Below are positions 39,704 through 48,880 of a stretch of DNA of 64,000 bases, piece by piece. Source of the stretch: JACADW01 sp963747985 (GTDB taxonomy: Bacteria > Acidobacteriota > UBA6911). The first letter of the stretch is position 1, and every line of letters begins with the position of its first letter. The translations under genes and the position numbers were made by a program. The stretch covers positions 434,001 to 498,000 of the forward strand of contig CAVVHG010000012.1 in assembly GCA_963747985.1 (NCBI GenBank), given 5' to 3'. Under the pieces are notes generated by a model. The model searched no databases. It had not been told where the DNA came from and saw nothing but the letters and a program-made list of their open reading frames with translations.

Positions 39704-41593
39704 CTAATGCAGCTTGAGCAGCTTTTCCAGTTCGTCGAGCAGTTGAGAGAACAGGTCCATTGTGTCCTGGATCGGCTTGGGTGTGCTCATATCCACGCCG
39801 GCCTGCTTGAGGATCCCAATCGGGTAATCGCTGCTGCCCGCCTTCAGGAACCCGATGTAAGCGGAGAGAGCGTGGGGGTCCCCGCTCAGCACACCTTTGG
39901 ACAGGGCCACCGAGGCGCTATAACTGGTGGCGTATTTGTAGACGTAAAATCCGCGGTAGAAGTGCGGGATGCGCAGCCAGTAGCCGTTTACCTCCTCGTC
40001 GTATTCGAATGCCGGGCCGAAGTACTTCACCACCAGCTGCCGGTACGTGTCGCTCATGGTTCCATAGGTAAGCGGGGCACCCTTCTCCGCCTGTTCGTGG
40101 ATTAGCTTCTCGTACTCCGCCCACATCGTCTGGTTGATGACAGTCCCTCGGATACTCTCCAGCAGCGAGTTCACCAGGAAGAGGCGCTCCTCGTCGCTTC
40201 GTGCGTGCTTGCGGAGGTAATCGCCGAGAATGATCTCGTTGCTGGTGGAGGCCACCTCGGCCAGGAAGATCGGGTAGTCGCCATATACGGGAGGCTGATT
40301 GTGCTGCGAGAACCAGCTGTGCATCGAGTGCCCCATCTCGTGGGCCGTGGTGAACATCGCGTCGTACGTGTCGTTGTAGTTCATCAGGATGTAGGGGTGC
40401 GAGGCATAGACCCCCTCGCTGTAGGCCCCGCTTCGTTTCCCCTGGGTTTCGTAGACATCGATCCAGCGGCTCTGAAACGCTTTGTTCATGGGCTCGAGAT
40501 ATTCCCGTCCCAGCGGCGCCAAGCCTGTGGTGATCATCTTTACCGAATCGTCGAAGCTGATGCGTGGAGCCTCCCCGTCGATGAGGGGGACAAAAGTGTC
40601 GTACAGGTGCACCTTTTCGATGCCGAGCTTTCTCCGCCGGATGTCCATATAGCGGTGCAACGAGGGCAGGTTCTGATGGATGGTAGAGATCAGGTTTTCA
40701 TAGACGCTCACGGGCAGGTTGTCGGGCGCAAGCGCCGCCTCCAGCGCGCTGCCGTAATGCCGGGCGCGTGCTTCGAAAACGTCCCCCTGCACGGAGCCGG
40801 CAAGCGTCGTCGCGAAGGTGTTCTTGTAGGCAAGGTAAGCCTCGAGCGTTTTCTTGAATGCGCGCTCGCGCAGCGCGCGATCCGGCGACCGCATGAAGAA
40901 AGCGTAACGGCCCTCGCTCAGTTGGACGTCGTCGCCCTTCTCATCCTTGATGGTCGGGAATTTCATATCGGCGTCGGCGAGCATCGAAAAGGTCTCGCGC
41001 GGCGTCGCCGCCAGTTTCCCGGTCATTGCCATCAGCTCCTCTTCGCGTGTGCTGAGCACGTGCGCCTTCTGACGCAGAAGGTTCTCGAGGTAGTGTGTGT
41101 AGACTTTCAGCTTCGGATTCGTCCTGCACCAGTCGAGAAGCTGGCTGTCGGGCCGCTGGAGGATCTCGGGCTGGAACCATGCCGTCGCTTCGCCCAGTCT
41201 GACGCCCAGCGTCATGGCACGGTCATACATCGCCTGAGGCTCCGCCTGCCGCGTGTCTTGATCTCTGAGCAAAGAGGTGTAGGCCGCCACCTTCGAGAAC
41301 CTCACCACAAGCTCGTCGTACCGGGTCAGGTAGTCGAGCAGTGCCGCGGGCGATTTCGCGGCCGTACCCTTCGCTCTGGCAAGGGCGGCGACCCCCTCTT
41401 CCGACGCCTTGAAATCGGCCTCCCACGCCGCGCGACTGGCATACATGTCAGCCAGATTCCAGGTGTATTTCGTGTCGATCTGGGACCGTTCCGGGACCTT
41501 TTCCTGCCCCTCGGCAAGCTCGGTGTGACCCGGAGCCAGATTGGAAACCGAAACGATGGCGAGGAAACACGGCAAACGAAGATAACGGGTCAT
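39704..41593 (-). CDS. pepF: Exported oligoendopeptidase F-like M3B metallopeptidase
   Basis: 629 residues from ATG 41593 (GAGG upstream). The M3B zinc site AHEMGHSMHSWFS carries HExxH, with the third-ligand Glu in AEVASTSNEIILGDYL. Family blocks NLADMYASRAAWEADF, FHLYDTFVPLI-like VHLYDTFVPLIDGEA and HFYRGFYVYKYATSYSASVAL are present. Standard PepF is cytoplasmic; this copy has a basic start and hydrophobic stretch (MTRYLRLPCFLAIVSVSNLAPGHT) that looks like a signal peptide, so it may cleave oligopeptides in the periplasm. It is a lone gene, divergent from the zinc-ribbon gene. Confidence 0.9.
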   Translation of the reverse strand: MTRYLRLPCFLAIVSVSNLAPGHTELAEGQEKVPERSQIDTKYTWNLADMYASRAAWEADFKASEEGVAALARAKGTAAKSPAALLDYLTRYDELVVRFSKVAAYTSLLRDQDTRQAEPQAMYDRAMTLGVRLGEATAWFQPEILQRPDSQLLDWCRTNPKLKVYTHYLENLLRQKAHVLSTREEELMAMTGKLAATPRETFSMLADADMKFPTIKDEKGDDVQLSEGRYAFFMRSPDRALRERAFKKTLEAYLAYKNTFATTLAGSVQGDVFEARARHYGSALEAALAPDNLPVSVYENLISTIHQNLPSLHRYMDIRRRKLGIEKVHLYDTFVPLIDGEAPRISFDDSVKMITTGLAPLGREYLEPMNKAFQSRWIDVYETQGKRSGAYSEGVYASHPYILMNYNDTYDAMFTTAHEMGHSMHSWFSQHNQPPVYGDYPIFLAEVASTSNEIILGDYLRKHARSDEERLFLVNSLLESIRGTVINQTMWAEYEKLIHEQAEKGAPLTYGTMSDTYRQLVVKYFGPAFEYDEEVNGYWLRIPHFYRGFYVYKYATSYSASVALSKGVLSGDPHALSAYIGFLKAGSSDYPIGILKQAGVDMSTPKPIQDTMDLFSQLLDELEKLLKLH

Positions 41594-41783
41594 GGCAAAC
41601 CTCACTGAACGGGCGGCTTGAACCTGCCCCAAGTGATCTTCTTTAGTCAAGCACAAAGCCTGAAGTCTAGCAGAGATCAGCGCGCCGCACCCAGTATCCA
41701 AGTGCGCACGCAGCAATTCAGACACGGGAAGCCAGGTGGCTGCCGCTCCGGGAGGCGAGGTTCAACCCCTTCAGACTTTTTCT

Positions 41784-41915
41784 CGCTGTCGGCATCGTAA
41801 TCGGGGTCGCAATCGGCATCGGGATCCGAAACCGTTGAATGCGGGACGCTGCGATTCAGGTTTGCTGCGGGCCGATATCGATAAGGACGGCGACGCCGAT
41901 TCCGATACCGATCCC
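41784..41915. repeat. Hexamer-arm inverted repeat element C
   Basis: Left arm 41784-41834 (GCTGTC, GGCATC, GTAATC, GGGGTC, GCAATC, GGCATC, GGGATC units) and right arm 41872-41915 (GATATC, GATAAG, GACGGC, GACGCC, GATTCC, GATACC, GATCCC), with a 37-base non-periodic centre. It lies in a divergent region, about 60 bases before the promoter of the zinc-ribbon gene. Confidence 0.75.
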
Positions 41916-41975
41916 TATTTCGCTGCCGGGTTCCCACCGACACAACCGAGGCGATACTTTTTTCGGAGAAAGCTA

Positions 41976-42003
41976 TTGACTCCTGGGCGAAAATCCGTAT
42001 TAT
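41976..42003 (+). promoter_or_regulatory. Strong sigma-70-type promoter
   Basis: TTGACT (41976-41981), 16 bases, then TATTAT (41998-42003): five of six matches to each consensus. The nearest start on this strand is ATG 42053, giving a leader of about 40 bases that contains the ribosome site AAGGAGGA. Confidence 0.75.
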
Positions 42004-42052
42004 TCCCCCCTTTTGCAATTATAGGAATCTCGAGAAAAGGAGGAAGAGTCCG

Positions 42053-42232
42053 ATGGCAGAGAAAATTTCCAAAACCGCACGTGCCAGCCTTGGCGACAAG
42101 GGAGATCATTACGAGCATCCTTGTCCGCAGTGCGGGTCCGGGATGGTCGCGACCAAGGTGATGCGTTATCGCGACGTGCCGGGGGGGATGTACTGGATTT
42201 GCCAAAAAGACGATCACCGGATCAAGATCTAG
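42053..42232 (+). CDS. 59-residue zinc-ribbon-like protein, highly expressed by its signals
   Basis: Too short for most gene finders. The sequence begins MAEKISKTARASLGDKGDHY; then come CPQCGSGM, MRYRDVPGGMYW and ICQKDDHRIKI. One CxxC pair plus a third Cys and a His (CQKDDH) could bind a zinc ion. The N-terminal 20 residues are basic and polar. The ribosome site AAGGAGGA lies 7 to 14 bases ahead, a near-consensus promoter lies 50 bases ahead, and a textbook terminator follows 24 bases after the stop, so it is a complete single-gene transcript. I do not know the family. A nucleic-acid or ribosome-associated role would fit the size, charge and strong signals, but that is inference. Confidence 0.8.
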   Translation: MAEKISKTARASLGDKGDHYEHPCPQCGSGMVATKVMRYRDVPGGMYWICQKDDHRIKI

Positions 42233-42255
42233 GCGATCGCAGGCTTCAATTTGTC

Positions 42256-42288
42256 GGCCGGCCCGCAGTTTTGGCCGGCCTTTTTTTT
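42256..42288 (+). terminator. Rho-independent terminator
   Basis: GGCCGGCC (42256-42263) pairs perfectly with GGCCGGCC (42273-42280) around a 9-base loop, followed by eight T (42281-42288). It closes the zinc-ribbon transcript. Confidence 0.92.
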
Positions 42289-42622
42289 GCCCTCCCCTCA
42301 GGCGGCTCGAGCGCCACTTAGCCTTTGCTCCGTCCTCTACTGGGGATGTAGACTCTTCCTGCCCATCCTTATCCTGGACGCCAGGACATGAACTTGTTGA
42401 GGCCATTGTTGTTCGTATCCCCGGGTGTCCCGCCTGCACGCGCAGCTCGGGCCGCAGGAAACGGCCGTGCCGTCTCAATCGATCCTGAACCACCCGGATC
42501 CTGTCGGGAACTTGCCTTGTTCGCAGCGTCTCCCCTGGCGACCGATCGCCTCTCCAACCTGCCCGAAGATTTCTGCACAAAAGGCCGCAATCTGCCGACA
42601 AGCCACACGGAGGATCACGCAT
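42289..42622. other. Intergenic stretch before the phosphorylase gene
   Basis: 334 bases. The phosphorylase frame stays open upstream to 42425, but the extra 66 codons are Pro/Ser/Arg-rich, start without a ribosome site and do not resemble the family. No other feature is seen. Confidence 0.5.
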
Positions 42623-45205
42623 ATGAAGCCGATCCGCACCTTTACGATCGTTCCGAGGCTTCCCGCCCCACTCTCCCGCCTGCGCGAGCTGGCTTTCAAC
42701 CTGAACTGGGCCTGGAATCACGACACGATCGAGCTGTTCCGCCGGCTCGACAGTGACCTCTGGGAGACCAGCGGGCACAACCCCGTGATGATGCTCGGAC
42801 GGATCGAGCAGCAGCGCCTCGAAGATGCCGCAGCAGACGACTCCTTTCTGGCGCACCTCGAAAGGGTCTGCAGAAGCTTCGACGAATACGTCGGCGACAA
42901 ATCCACCTGGTTCAATCACGCCTACGGCGCCCGGGAAAAGCCGCTGATCGCCTACTACTCGGCTGAGTTCGGTTTGACCGAATGTCTGTCGATCTTTGCG
43001 GGAGGCCTCGGCATTCTCGCGGGCGACCATCTCAAGTCGGCCAGCGATCTGGGGTTGCCGCTCGTCGGTGTTGGACTCCTTTACCAACAAGGCTATTTCC
43101 GGCAGTACCTCAACTCGAGCGGCTGGCAGCAGGAGGCTTACGAAGACAACGATTTCCACAACCTGCCGCTATTACTCGAACGACGGGAGGACGGCACTCC
43201 GCTCACGGTCGAAGTGGACTACCCGGAAGGGAAGGTCGTAGCCCAGATCTGGAGCGTGCAGGCGGGGAGGGTGGGCCTGTATCTGTTGGACACGAATATC
43301 GCTGCCAACAGCCGCGGCGACGACCGCAAGATTACGGATCAGCTCTATGGAGGGGATCTCAACAACCGCATACGCCAGGAGATCCTGCTGGGGGTCGGCG
43401 GATACAGGGCCATGGAGGCCCTCGGGCTCGAGCCGACCGTTTACCACATGAACGAGGGCCACTCCGCATTTCTCTCCCTCGAACGGACGCGCCGATTGAT
43501 GGAGAAGCACCGCCTCTCCTTTTCGGAGGCGAGGGCACTGGCGTCCTCGTCGCTCGTTTTCACCACACACACGCCGGTGCAGGCCGGGCACGACTACTTT
43601 TCACCGCAGCTGATGGATCACTATTTCAGCCATTACTTCCCCCGGCTCGGACTGACCTGGGCGGAATTCCTCGCTTTGGGACGCCGGAACCCGTTCGACG
43701 ACAGAGAGGACTTCTGCATGACAGTGCTGGCGCTCCGCATGGCCGCGTACAGCAACGGTGTCAGTCGCCTTCATGGGGAGGTCAGCCGCGACATCTGGCA
43801 GTCCATGTGGCCCTTCCTGCCGACGAAGGAGGTCCCGATCACGCACATCACCAACGGCGTTCACTTCCGGTCATGGATCTCGCTCGAAATGAACCAGCTT
43901 TACGACCGCTACCTGGGACCGAGCTGGCGTGACCAGCCCGTTGAGAAGAACATCTGGCAGCGTGTCCGGACGATTCCGGCCGAGGAACTCTGGAGGACGC
44001 ATGAGCGGCGCCGGGTGCGGCTTGTTGCTTTCGCTCGCAGGCGCCTGCGCGAGCAGTTGGTTCGGCGCGGCGTTCCCCGATCCGAGATCGAGGCGGCCGA
44101 CGAAGTCCTGGACCCGGAGGTGCTCACGATAGGCTTTGCCCGCCGCTTCGCGACCTACAAGCGCGCGACGCTGGTCCTGCGCGACCCGGATCGACTGACG
44201 CGGATCCTGAACAATGCGGACCGTCCGGTTCAGATAATCTTTGCAGGCAAGGCGCACCCCAGAGACGATGCCGGCAAGGAACTCATACGGCAGATCGTGG
44301 CCCTGGGACGGCAGCCCAACCTCCGACGCAGGATCGTTTTCCTCGAAGACTACGACATGAGCGTGGCACGGTATCTCGTGCAGGGCGTTGACGTTTGGCT
44401 GAACACCCCCCTGAGGCCAAATGAGGCAAGCGGAACGAGCGGCATGAAGGCCATCGCAAACGGCGTGCTGAACCTGAGCATACCGGACGGCTGGTGGGAC
44501 GAGACCTCGGGGATGTCCAACAACGGTAACGGCCTCACCGGTTGGACCATCGGCCGTGGAGAGACGTACGACAACCGGGATTACCAGGACCAGGTGGAGG
44601 CATCAGCGCTCTACGACCTCCTGGAAAGGGAAGTGGTGCCCACTTTCTACGATCGCCGTGCCGACGGCCTTCCGCGCCGCTGGATCGAGCACATGAAATC
44701 GTGCATAGGGTCGCTCTGCTGGTATTTCAACACGAACCGCATGGTACGTGAATACTGCGAGCGGTTCTATCTGAGTGCCGACGCGAAATACCGCGACCTT
44801 GCCGCGGGCGATGCGACGCGAGCCAGAGCCCTGGCGTCCTGGATGAAGAAGGTGCACGAAGCCTGGCCGCAGGTCCGGGTGGAAATCCTGGGTTCGACGC
44901 TGCCGGACGAAGTTCTCGCCGGCCAGGACATCTGCGTCCAGGCCCGGGTCCTGCCGGGAAAGCTGACCCCCGATGATCTGGCGGTTGAACTCTACCTGGG
45001 TCGACTCAACGCCGACGGTGAAATTATTGAGGCGATCAGCGTACCTATGGAGCCCGTTCGGAGGGACGGCGTTTGGCACCTGTACCGGGCAACGGTCACT
45101 CCCAGAACGGGAAGCGGCATGCACGGATTTACGGCCCGGGTACTCTGCCGGCACCAGGACCTGAGCACGCCACTTGTGCCCGGGATCATCGCCTGGTCAA
45201 GCTAG
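42623..45205 (+). CDS. glgP: Alpha-glucan (glycogen/maltodextrin) phosphorylase
   Basis: 860 residues from ATG 42623, with GGAGG 10 bases upstream. This is the short prokaryotic/archaeal alpha-glucan phosphorylase type (LRELAFNLNWAWNHDTIELFRRLD at the start). Key segments: YYSAEFGLTECLSIFAGGLGILAGDHLKSASDLG, YHMNEGHSAFL, FTTHTPVQAGHD, FARRFATYKRATL and the PLP-lysine motif EASGTSGMKAIANG. The GWWDE-type loop SIPDGWWDE follows. It releases glucose-1-phosphate from glycogen or starch-like glucans in the cytoplasm. The C-terminal 100 residues form a beta domain also seen in this subfamily. No other glycogen gene is adjacent. Confidence 0.93.
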   Translation: MKPIRTFTIVPRLPAPLSRLRELAFNLNWAWNHDTIELFRRLDSDLWETSGHNPVMMLGRIEQQRLEDAAADDSFLAHLERVCRSFDEYVGDKSTWFNHAYGAREKPLIAYYSAEFGLTECLSIFAGGLGILAGDHLKSASDLGLPLVGVGLLYQQGYFRQYLNSSGWQQEAYEDNDFHNLPLLLERREDGTPLTVEVDYPEGKVVAQIWSVQAGRVGLYLLDTNIAANSRGDDRKITDQLYGGDLNNRIRQEILLGVGGYRAMEALGLEPTVYHMNEGHSAFLSLERTRRLMEKHRLSFSEARALASSSLVFTTHTPVQAGHDYFSPQLMDHYFSHYFPRLGLTWAEFLALGRRNPFDDREDFCMTVLALRMAAYSNGVSRLHGEVSRDIWQSMWPFLPTKEVPITHITNGVHFRSWISLEMNQLYDRYLGPSWRDQPVEKNIWQRVRTIPAEELWRTHERRRVRLVAFARRRLREQLVRRGVPRSEIEAADEVLDPEVLTIGFARRFATYKRATLVLRDPDRLTRILNNADRPVQIIFAGKAHPRDDAGKELIRQIVALGRQPNLRRRIVFLEDYDMSVARYLVQGVDVWLNTPLRPNEASGTSGMKAIANGVLNLSIPDGWWDETSGMSNNGNGLTGWTIGRGETYDNRDYQDQVEASALYDLLEREVVPTFYDRRADGLPRRWIEHMKSCIGSLCWYFNTNRMVREYCERFYLSADAKYRDLAAGDATRARALASWMKKVHEAWPQVRVEILGSTLPDEVLAGQDICVQARVLPGKLTPDDLAVELYLGRLNADGEIIEAISVPMEPVRRDGVWHLYRATVTPRTGSGMHGFTARVLCRHQDLSTPLVPGIIAWSS

Positions 45206-46158
45206 GCCTGCGGGTACTTGAAGATCGGGGACGCAGCCTCACCCTTCTTTTTGATTGCGTCGATCTCCTCGCCGCTGAGCGGCTTAAAGCTCGCTGCGAG
45301 CCTGAGAGCCATCTTGTAGATATTCTCGTCCCCCGGCGGGACCGCTGCCGTCACCGGATGGGAAAGAGTGAATCGCAGGGCCATGCCCGCTTCCTCTGCC
45401 TGATCCAGAGGCTCGTACCAGCACTTGGCGTACTTTTTGGGCGCCCCCTTCTTGACCGGTCCTTTCGCCAGGGCCTTCAACGCCAGGATTCCCATCTTCT
45501 TCTCCTGGGCACGCGCCAGGACCTGCGGGCCGAAGTTGCCGGCATACCATGTCGCGAAATTCACCGGGAAAAGGATCGTGTCGAAGTTCCCGCGATCCAT
45601 CAGGGCGAGTGCGGCCTCTACCGAGTGTGCCGAGAAACCGGCGAATCGGATCTTACCCGCCTTCCTTGCCGCCTCGAAAGCCTCCATGGCGCCACCCGGG
45701 CCCAGGATCTTGTCCACCTCATCGAGCTTGGTGACGGCGTGATGCTGGTAGAGATCAAAATGGTCCGTGCGCATCTTCTTGAGCGAACGCTCCAGTGCCG
45801 CGCCCGCGCCGTCTTTCGTACGCTCCTCGGTCTTGCAGGCCAGGAACACACCCTTGCGATAGGGTTCCAGGGCGGGGCCGAGCATATCTTCCGCGTTGCC
45901 GTACGTGGGAGCGACGTCGAAGTAGTTGACGCCGGCTTCGATTGCTTCCCGTACGCGTTGTGCCGCCTGCTCCGTCGTCGCGTCCATGACCACGATGCCG
46001 CCGAAGCCGACGATCGATAGCTTTTCACCCGTCCGTCCGAGCGACCGCCGCTCCAACCCCTGCGGTCCCTTTTCGCGTGCCATGGCGTCGAGAGTTGCAG
46101 GAAAAAGACTCACCATAGCTCCTGCGCCAGCCGATTTCAGGAAATCTCTTCTTTCCAT
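45202..46158 (-). CDS. Tat-exported aldo-keto reductase
   Basis: 318 residues. The twin-arginine signal MERRDFLKSAGAGAMVSLFPA is followed by an AKR barrel with the full catalytic tetrad: Asp and Tyr in NYFDVAPTYGNAED, Lys in FLACKTEER and His in DLYQHHAV. Export through Tat implies folding with NADPH before crossing the membrane, a pattern common in Acidobacteriota, Planctomycetota and Bacteroidota. The substrate is unknown. Its stop overlaps the phosphorylase stop by 4 bases in a tail-to-tail arrangement. Confidence 0.9.
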   Translation of the reverse strand: MERRDFLKSAGAGAMVSLFPATLDAMAREKGPQGLERRSLGRTGEKLSIVGFGGIVVMDATTEQAAQRVREAIEAGVNYFDVAPTYGNAEDMLGPALEPYRKGVFLACKTEERTKDGAGAALERSLKKMRTDHFDLYQHHAVTKLDEVDKILGPGGAMEAFEAARKAGKIRFAGFSAHSVEAALALMDRGNFDTILFPVNFATWYAGNFGPQVLARAQEKKMGILALKALAKGPVKKGAPKKYAKCWYEPLDQAEEAGMALRFTLSHPVTAAVPPGDENIYKMALRLAASFKPLSGEEIDAIKKKGEAASPIFKYPQA

Positions 46159-46485
46159 CCCTACCTCCGCTATGAGTGACAGATCGTCGCTATTTTACTT
46201 CGAAACAAACAGGCTGTCAGGTCCGAAAATCGAGGCGACAGAGCCTTCCAGTTCACCGGCACTCAGGGCATTCAGTCAATGAACATTCTGTCGGCGCGGA
46301 CCGGTTTCCGCCGGGGAATCATCCGTAAATATCAGCGAAACAATGAATTACACTGTTTTTGTACCCGATTGCTAACGAATGCTTGCGCGTGGGCGCTGAC
46401 TTCTGATAGGATCTTTTCCTCAGAATTGAGCCCAGGCGGCAAACTGCGTTCCGGCCGCCAGTTCCAGGAGAAGGTCTTAAGTCCC
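46159..46485. other. Divergent intergenic stretch, possible promoter for the radical SAM gene
   Basis: 327 bases between divergent genes. A weak promoter candidate on the plus strand is TTGCGC (46383-46388), 18 bases, TAGGAT (46407-46412). No other gene or repeat is recognised. Confidence 0.35.
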
Positions 46486-47526
46486 ATGCGCAAGGTGCCG
46501 CTCTCAGAGTCACTGAGAATTATTGGACGAGGTTCGAAGAACTGGTACACGGGCCGTCCTCTGGTCGTGTCTTTCGAAGTGACTGACTCGTGCACCTGCT
46601 ACTGCAAACACTGCGACCACGGTGGCCCCAGAGACACCTCGCGCGATATGAAGCCCCACGACTACCGGCGCTTCATGGATGTCCTGCGCCCGGCCGTGGT
46701 GCAAGTCTCGGGCGGCGAGCCCCTGATGCGCGAAGACCTGCCGGAAGTGATCCGGAACATCAAGTCCGATGACGGCTTGCCCTTCATCATACTTGTTTCG
46801 AACTGGTCCGACATGACCGAGCCGCGGTACCTCGAGCTTCGCGACGCGGGGGTCGACGAGTTTTGCGTCAGCCTGGACTTTCCGGATGAGCGCCACGATA
46901 CGTTCCGGGGTTACCCGGGGCTTTACGGGCACCTCGACGAGATCATGCCCCGCCTTGCGGCGCTGGGGTACGACGACATTCTTCTAAACAACTGCATCAC
47001 CGCCGAGAACGTCGAGGAGATTAACGCCATCGCAGACAAGGCGCGCGAATGGGGGGTTAACGTCAATTACAGTGCCTACTCGCCGCGTCGCACGGGGTGT
47101 CGTGACTACTTCCTGAACTCGTCTGAGAAGCTGGCGATTCTCAACCGGGAGCTGACGAGGCTCAGGGCCCGCATCGCAGGTTCTCGCTGGATCACGACAA
47201 CGGAGAGCACGCTGGATGCAACCCGTCAGTACTTTGAGATCGGGGGAGCGCCCGGGTGCAAGGCAGGGCTGCGCTGGCTCGTCGTCACGAGCAGGGGTGA
47301 ACTCCAGCCCTGTTCGATGCAGTTCAGGCGCTACGGCCTTCACGATCAGCAGCGCATGGTCGAGGAATTCACCAGCCAGAATACCTGCGATCAGTGCTAT
47401 GTTTCGATCCGTTCCTACCTGGACAAAACCTTCCCGCGTCTTGTGTGGGAGAACGTGAGCGGCTTCTTCTCATTCAAGCCCCGCCTCCGGAAGATGGCGG
47501 ATAGCGAAGCCCAGGCGGCGGATTGA
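46486..47526 (+). CDS. Radical SAM protein with SPASM-like C-terminus
   Basis: 346 residues from ATG 46486 (AGGAGAAGG upstream). The 4Fe-4S/SAM motif is CTCYCKHC (C36, C40, C43), followed by VQVSGGEPLMREDLPE (GGEP motif) and CVSLDFPDERHDTFRG. The C-terminal third has further cysteines (GGAPGCKAGLRW, QPCSM, NTCDQCYVSIRSYLD), suggesting a SPASM/twitch auxiliary cluster as in enzymes that modify peptides or act as oxidoreductases. No precursor peptide is evident nearby. The next two genes encode exported propeller-like proteins, an unusual pairing, and the gap to the first is 127 bases. Confidence 0.88.
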   Translation: MRKVPLSESLRIIGRGSKNWYTGRPLVVSFEVTDSCTCYCKHCDHGGPRDTSRDMKPHDYRRFMDVLRPAVVQVSGGEPLMREDLPEVIRNIKSDDGLPFIILVSNWSDMTEPRYLELRDAGVDEFCVSLDFPDERHDTFRGYPGLYGHLDEIMPRLAALGYDDILLNNCITAENVEEINAIADKAREWGVNVNYSAYSPRRTGCRDYFLNSSEKLAILNRELTRLRARIAGSRWITTTESTLDATRQYFEIGGAPGCKAGLRWLVVTSRGELQPCSMQFRRYGLHDQQRMVEEFTSQNTCDQCYVSIRSYLDKTFPRLVWENVSGFFSFKPRLRKMADSEAQAAD

Positions 47527-47653
47527 ACCGGGTGCCGTGAGGCGCCTGTTTCGCTCCTTTCCCAGCCGACATAAGTCTCATGTCCCGGAGACTGGCATTT
47601 GCGGTGTCGCTCCCGGCTCCGCCGGCCGCCTGGCCGGATCAGATGAGGACCCG

Positions 47654-48880
47654 ATGATCTCAGGATTCCTTCCAATACTTTTGGCAATGACAGCTCTTTT
47701 CATTCCGCCGGCCAGGGCAGAAACGACCGTCAGGAACGTACGTTTTGTCGAGTACCCTGATTTCCCCGATGCTCATTCCTCGTGGGGATCCATCGGATTC
47801 AGCCGAACGTACGGCAAGATCTTCGTGGGTGTCACCAATCACAGAGACCGCATCGGCCTCTATGAGTACGATCCCGGCCTCCGGCAAATGCGTCTCTGCG
47901 GTTTCATCGCCGAGATGGCCAACCTGCGGGGTTTCCAGTGGCAGGCGAAGATCCACTCCCAAATAGTCGAGGGCCCCGACGGCGGCATGTACTTCACAAC
48001 GGACGGGGGTGAAAGCCGGGAAGAGTACCTGATGGAGCATCCCCGCGGGTACGCCGGCGGTTTCTTCATGCGGTGGGACCCGGCGACGAATCGCCTTGCC
48101 AATCTTGGCATGGGACTGCCGTATGAGAGCCTAAAGGATCTGGCCGTCAACCAGGCCACAGGTCAGATCAGCGCCGTCAGTTACCCGCAGGTCCACCTTC
48201 TGACCTATGACGTCCGCCAGAACCGGTTGCGGGATCTGGGCCGTCTTGGGAGCGATCATGTCCCTCGTGTCCTGTTCAGCGATTGGTGGAACAACGTCTA
48301 CTACGTCGACTGGCGCCAGCGATTGGTCAAGCTTGAGAGCGACAGCGGTACCTTGACCTTTGCCAGGGACAGTCTCCCCGCGTTCCCGGGGACCCCGGGA
48401 GAGTATATCGTCACCGGGATCACGGCTTACGCCCGAGATCCCGGGGCGGGAGTGATCTACCTGGTGACATATGGAGCAAAAATGCTGGCGTTCCGCCCCT
48501 CGCAGCGCGGTATCGGCACGGTTGAGGACCTTGGAGGGATCTTCGACGGCGCGGGCAAGCCGGCCTGGAACTATTACTGTCCGAACCTGGCGCTCGGGGA
48601 GAACGGGAAGCTGTACTACTTCATCGGGGGCCACGGAATGTACGCCGTCCGGGGCGAGAGTATCGTGCTCATGGAATTCGATCCGGCTTCGCGCAATAAG
48701 CGAATCGTACTGGAATACCCCCTGACCCAAATCAGCGAGGTGACGGGTTCCGATGTCAGAGACGGACAGGGAAACCTCTATTTTGCCGGCAGGCGCAGCG
48801 ACCGTGCTGCTGAGGAACGTGGAGAGTCCGGAGCCAGCCGGCCGTTCATGATTATCTTCAACCCTGCGAGAGAGCCTTGA
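47654..48880 (+). CDS. Secreted beta-propeller-like protein 1
   Basis: 408 residues from ATG 47654 (GAGGAC upstream). Signal peptide MISGFLPILLAMTALFIPPARAE. The mature part has repeated beta-propeller style blocks: YGKIFVGVTNHRDRIGLYEYDP, KIHSQIVEGPDGGMYFTTDGG, FMRWDPATNRLANLG, NQATGQISAVSYPQVHLLTYDV, LSDWWNNVYYVDW-like and NGKLYYFIGGHGMYAV. The DP-type bends and alternating strands suggest six or seven blades. No catalytic motif is recognised. The stop (TGA 48878-48880) overlaps the TTG start of the next gene, so the two are co-translated. Confidence 0.75.
   Translation: MISGFLPILLAMTALFIPPARAETTVRNVRFVEYPDFPDAHSSWGSIGFSRTYGKIFVGVTNHRDRIGLYEYDPGLRQMRLCGFIAEMANLRGFQWQAKIHSQIVEGPDGGMYFTTDGGESREEYLMEHPRGYAGGFFMRWDPATNRLANLGMGLPYESLKDLAVNQATGQISAVSYPQVHLLTYDVRQNRLRDLGRLGSDHVPRVLFSDWWNNVYYVDWRQRLVKLESDSGTLTFARDSLPAFPGTPGEYIVTGITAYARDPGAGVIYLVTYGAKMLAFRPSQRGIGTVEDLGGIFDGAGKPAWNYYCPNLALGENGKLYYFIGGHGMYAVRGESIVLMEFDPASRNKRIVLEYPLTQISEVTGSDVRDGQGNLYFAGRRSDRAAEERGESGASRPFMIIFNPAREP

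Noticed and set aside
41677..42018. Small frames with Arg-Tyr-Arg-Asn or Ile-Pro repeats over the hexamer elements
   Set aside because: They are translations of 6-base repeats; the peptide differs with frame and strand and no copy has a ribosome site.
27932..42050. Similarity between AATTACAGGAATCTCG near 27932 and AATTATAGGAATCTCG near 42018
   Set aside because: A 16-base match with one mismatch is expected many times by chance in 64 kb, and only the second precedes a gene.
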